A stretch of DNA of 7,191 nucleotides from Magnetococcales bacterium (GTDB lineage: Bacteria; Pseudomonadota; Magnetococcia; Magnetococcales; DC0425bin3), in assembly GCA_015229045.1 (NCBI GenBank), contig JADGCJ010000166.1:1-7191 (forward strand), in the 5' to 3' direction. The translations under genes were made by a program, and so were the position numbers. The first letter of the stretch is position 1, and every line of letters starts with the position of its first letter. Of this stretch, positions 4,981 through 7,191 are shown one piece after another. The notes beneath the pieces are model-generated. The model was not told where the DNA came from. It saw only the letters and a list, made by a program, of their open reading frames with translations, and searched no databases.

Positions 4981-6501
4981 ATGGCTTTGACGGTTCAAAC
5001 AAATTTGGCCGCGATCAACAGCCGCCGTTACCTCGACAAGGCAACGGTTACGGTCCAACGCACCCTGTTACATCTTGCCTCGGGGAAACGCATCACGGAG
5101 GGGCGAGACGATCCTTCCGGGTTGGCTGTCGTCAGCCATCAAAGTGCGCAGATTCGCGGCCTGCAACGGGCCACTTTGAACGCCAATGACGGCATTTCCA
5201 TGGTCCAGGTGGCTTCGGGTGCGATGGAGGAGTCGGTCGGTGTACTTCAACGTCTGCGGGAGTTGGCCGTTTATTCCGCAAACTCGGTTCCGACACAGCA
5301 GGACCGGCAAAAAATGCAGCTGGAAGTCACGCAACTCTTGGCTGAATTGGACCGTATCGCAACCGACACCCAGTTCAACGGCATGGTACTGTTGGATGGG
5401 CGCTATGCTGGGCAGGATACTGTTCCTGCCATTCCTCCACAGGCGGCACAAGCCGCCCAGCCAGCCATTCCGGGGGTGAAAGGTGAGCTGCGCTACGTTG
5501 GGTTTGATGCCCAGGGAAATATGTTGGGAAATTATAACCCAACGGGTTCAGTACTGAACTCCTTCGAAGTGGTGGGCAACCGCTATGTGGAGAGGGCAGC
5601 CGGGGACTTTCCGCAGGATCTTGCTGACGCCTTCAGCAACGATGGCCCGCTCAATGGACTCTACGAAATCGTGGTGCCCGGGCAGGATCCCGTTCCGGCA
5701 CGGCAAGCTACCGAGGCAACGGCTGGCGTGCCGGGGATTGCGGAGGTTCCCGGGTTTAACGTTCAGGTGGGGGACGATGAAGGGGAAACAGTGGGAGTGC
5801 GGATTCCCGATGTGCGCTCATCCGCTTTGATTGCCATGAGCAGCGCCATGCAGGCCTACTCCGTCAATCGCCATCCGGACATTCCCTGGGCACCTGATCC
5901 ATTGCTCAACCTTCCCTTCAGCACCTACCTGGATCCCACCCGTGCGCCAAATGACCCGGGAGGGACAGGAGTTCCAGGAACTCCTGCCCAGTATCAATTG
6001 ATCGCGGCAACGCCCGCCAACTATCCCGGGAAACCTCTTCCTCCGGTGGACGTCAATGGCAACCCAAGCCTGGGATACGAAGACTGGTTCTTCAATCCTT
6101 CCACGGGGGCTTACGTGTTTACCCAGGGGGTGGGCAATTACCGCAAAATCGCCGATGAAATTCCGGGAGTGGAAGGAACTCCAGTCAATCGGGAGATTCC
6201 CGGCCAGCAATCATCGGTCTGGGCCATCACCATGCTGGATCAGGCCTTGGAAAAGGTGAACCTTGCTCAGGCTCAACTGGGCGGCGTGTTGAACCGCTTG
6301 GAATCCTCGGCCCAAAATCTGGGAGTGATGACCGAGAATATGAGTCGATCGCGTTCCCAGAATAGCGATGCGGATATAGCCCAGGAAACCATGCTGTTGA
6401 CCCGAAACACCATTATTCAGCAAGCCGCCACAGCCATTCTGGCCCAGGCCAATCAGCAACCACAGTTGGTAATGGAACTCTTGGCTGTTGGGCGAAAATA
6501 G
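4981..6501 (+). CDS. fliC: flagellin
   Basis: This is the secreted flagellar filament subunit, 506 residues. The N-terminal D0/D1 region (1-140) is canonical: MALTVQTNLAAINSRR, LASGKRI, DDPSGLAV, a LQRLRELAVYSANS helix that corresponds to the TLR5-recognised segment in pathogens, and DTQFNGMVLLDG. The C-terminal D1/D0 region (about 411-506) contains ALEKVNLAQAQLGGVLNRLE, MSRSRSQNSDADIAQET and AILAQANQQPQLVMELL. It ends with AVGRK, slightly beyond the common ...LLR end. The central 270 residues are variable and rich in Pro, Gly, Ala and Asn, with repeated PAIP, VPG and IPG motifs, and should form the surface-exposed D2/D3 part. No signal peptide is expected, because export uses the flagellar type III system. 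The start is set by AAGGGGGTGGG just upstream. Expression is probably RpoN-dependent and may be repressed through the CTAAG dyads. Confidence 0.95.
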   Translation: MALTVQTNLAAINSRRYLDKATVTVQRTLLHLASGKRITEGRDDPSGLAVVSHQSAQIRGLQRATLNANDGISMVQVASGAMEESVGVLQRLRELAVYSANSVPTQQDRQKMQLEVTQLLAELDRIATDTQFNGMVLLDGRYAGQDTVPAIPPQAAQAAQPAIPGVKGELRYVGFDAQGNMLGNYNPTGSVLNSFEVVGNRYVERAAGDFPQDLADAFSNDGPLNGLYEIVVPGQDPVPARQATEATAGVPGIAEVPGFNVQVGDDEGETVGVRIPDVRSSALIAMSSAMQAYSVNRHPDIPWAPDPLLNLPFSTYLDPTRAPNDPGGTGVPGTPAQYQLIAATPANYPGKPLPPVDVNGNPSLGYEDWFFNPSTGAYVFTQGVGNYRKIADEIPGVEGTPVNREIPGQQSSVWAITMLDQALEKVNLAQAQLGGVLNRLESSAQNLGVMTENMSRSRSQNSDADIAQETMLLTRNTIIQQAATAILAQANQQPQLVMELLAVGRK

Positions 6502-6542
6502 GCGGATTTGAATCGATGCGTTGGTTTGGCGTGCCCATCTGA

Positions 6543-6557
6543 CTAAGTATTCCTTAA
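6543..6557. promoter_or_regulatory. operator-like dyad, copy 4 (one mismatch), before flgG
   Basis: CTAAGTATTCCTTAA differs from the dyad seen at 4762-4904 by one base (final G to A) and keeps the 5-base spacer. It lies 42 bases after the flagellin stop and about 93 bases before the flgG ATG. No convincing sigma-70, sigma-54 or sigma-28 promoter was found next to it. It suggests that flgG may belong to the same regulon. Confidence 0.5.
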
Positions 6558-6649
6558 TACGGGTCTGCCAAGTTCGAAAAAGTTTGAAGTGAAGAAGACA
6601 AACAGATGCCACAAGGCAACCTTACGAGCGTTTTCAAAAGGAGAAAGCA

Positions 6650-7191
6650 ATGATACGCGGAATGTTCAGTGCCGCTTCGGGGATGCAGGCTACGACAAAG
6701 AAAATGGATGTCATCAGCAATAATTTATCCAACTCTGCTACAACGGGGTTTAAAGCCTCGCGAGCCGAGTTCAAGGATATCTTTAGCGCTATCGTTCGTG
6801 CGCCTGGCGTTCAAAACGCTGATGGGACAGTATCCCCTGTGGGAATTCAAATTGGTCATGGTGTAATGCTTTCATCGGTTGCCCACGATTTTGCACAGGG
6901 AAGTCCGATCCAAGCGTCGACCGATCCTAAAGATGTAACTGTTATGATCAGCGGTCAGGGCTTTTTCAAAATTCAGCTGCCCGATGGCCAAACTGGTTAT
7001 ACGCGGGATGGAACATTTCATCTGGACAAGACTGGTCAGATCGTAACTGCTGACGGGTACCCTGTTGAAGGGCCAACTTCAATTCCATCCAACGCATCAG
7101 TCGTAAGTATCAATCAAAATGGAACCGTTAGCTATACTGATCCTTCAGCACCACCACAGAATGCAATCGTGCCCGCCGGACATTTTGAATT
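6650..7191 (+). CDS. flgG: flagellar basal-body distal rod protein FlgG (3'-truncated by window)
   Basis: FlgG forms the distal rod of the basal body across the periplasm and is exported by the flagellar type III apparatus. The visible 180 residues start MIRGMFSAASGM. The conserved N-terminal rod motif VISNNLSNSATTGFKASRAEF spans residues 21-41. The FlgG-type core GIQIGHGV (65-72), ISGQGFFKIQLPDG (100-113) and GYTRDGTFHLDKTGQIVTADG (116-136) follows. FlgG is usually about 260 residues, so roughly 80 lie beyond the window. GIQIG and the GQGFFxxxLPDG core favour FlgG over FlgF. The start is set by AAAAGGAG (6636-6643), seven bases before the ATG. It follows the flagellin gene after a 148-bp gap. 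No flgF precedes it here, unlike the common flgF-flgG order. Confidence 0.9.
   Translation, partial: MIRGMFSAASGMQATTKKMDVISNNLSNSATTGFKASRAEFKDIFSAIVRAPGVQNADGTVSPVGIQIGHGVMLSSVAHDFAQGSPIQASTDPKDVTVMISGQGFFKIQLPDGQTGYTRDGTFHLDKTGQIVTADGYPVEGPTSIPSNASVVSINQNGTVSYTDPSAPPQNAIVPAGHFE

Noticed and set aside
4807..5451. Minus-strand open frames across the flagellin 5' region
   Set aside because: They are shadows of the flagellin coding frame and leader, with no independent support.

Overview
The window looks like a chromosomal stretch from a flagellated Gram-negative bacterium. The evidence is a complete bacterial flagellin gene, the start of the distal-rod gene flgG and a near-perfect sigma-54 promoter. 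The protein style and the mix of flagellar and FGE/IS481 genes made me think of Proteobacteria, possibly the Magnetococcales (magnetotactic cocci). That is an impression from memory and nothing in the sequence proves it.

Region 1 (about 1-1316) is decayed DNA. It opens inside an FGE-sulfatase/SUMF1-type gene whose frame is intact to the GNVWEWCEDW motif and then breaks. The C-terminal end of the domain can still be traced in other frames, so it is a pseudogene. An unrecognised ORF, a perfect 8-bp hairpin and a very AT-rich stretch follow.

Region 2 (1317-4005) is one gene split in two by an IS481-family insertion sequence (about 2071-3128). The downstream half carries a recognisable but strongly divergent family A polymerase palm: a TGR...LQ motif, a motif A aspartate, an O-helix-like K-x8-G, an LQGxEA helix and an HDG motif C. 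The upstream half is its N-terminal region and has no domain I recognise. The rejoined protein would be roughly 540 residues, small for a family A polymerase, with no visible 3'-5' exonuclease. Its low GC and flanking debris suggest horizontal acquisition.

Region 3 (4006-4980) is regulatory. It holds a small, apparently frameshifted plus-strand gene with a TTG start, then a convergent minus-strand XRE-family repressor gene. The spacer between that gene and the flagellin gene contains three copies of a perfect 15-bp dyad, CTAAG-N5-CTTAG. A textbook sigma-54 promoter (TGGCAC-N5-TTGC) starts three bases after the second copy and points at the flagellin gene.

Region 4 (4981-7191) is flagellar: a 506-residue flagellin with a long proline-rich central region, then flgG, cut by the window end. 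A fourth, one-mismatch copy of the dyad lies between the two genes.

The most interesting hypothesis is that the XRE protein is a dedicated local repressor. It would control its own gene, the sigma-54 flagellin promoter and flgG through CTAAG-N5-CTTAG operators. The second highlight is the divergent, IS-interrupted polymerase, which may be the remains of an undescribed small replicase or mobile-element polymerase.
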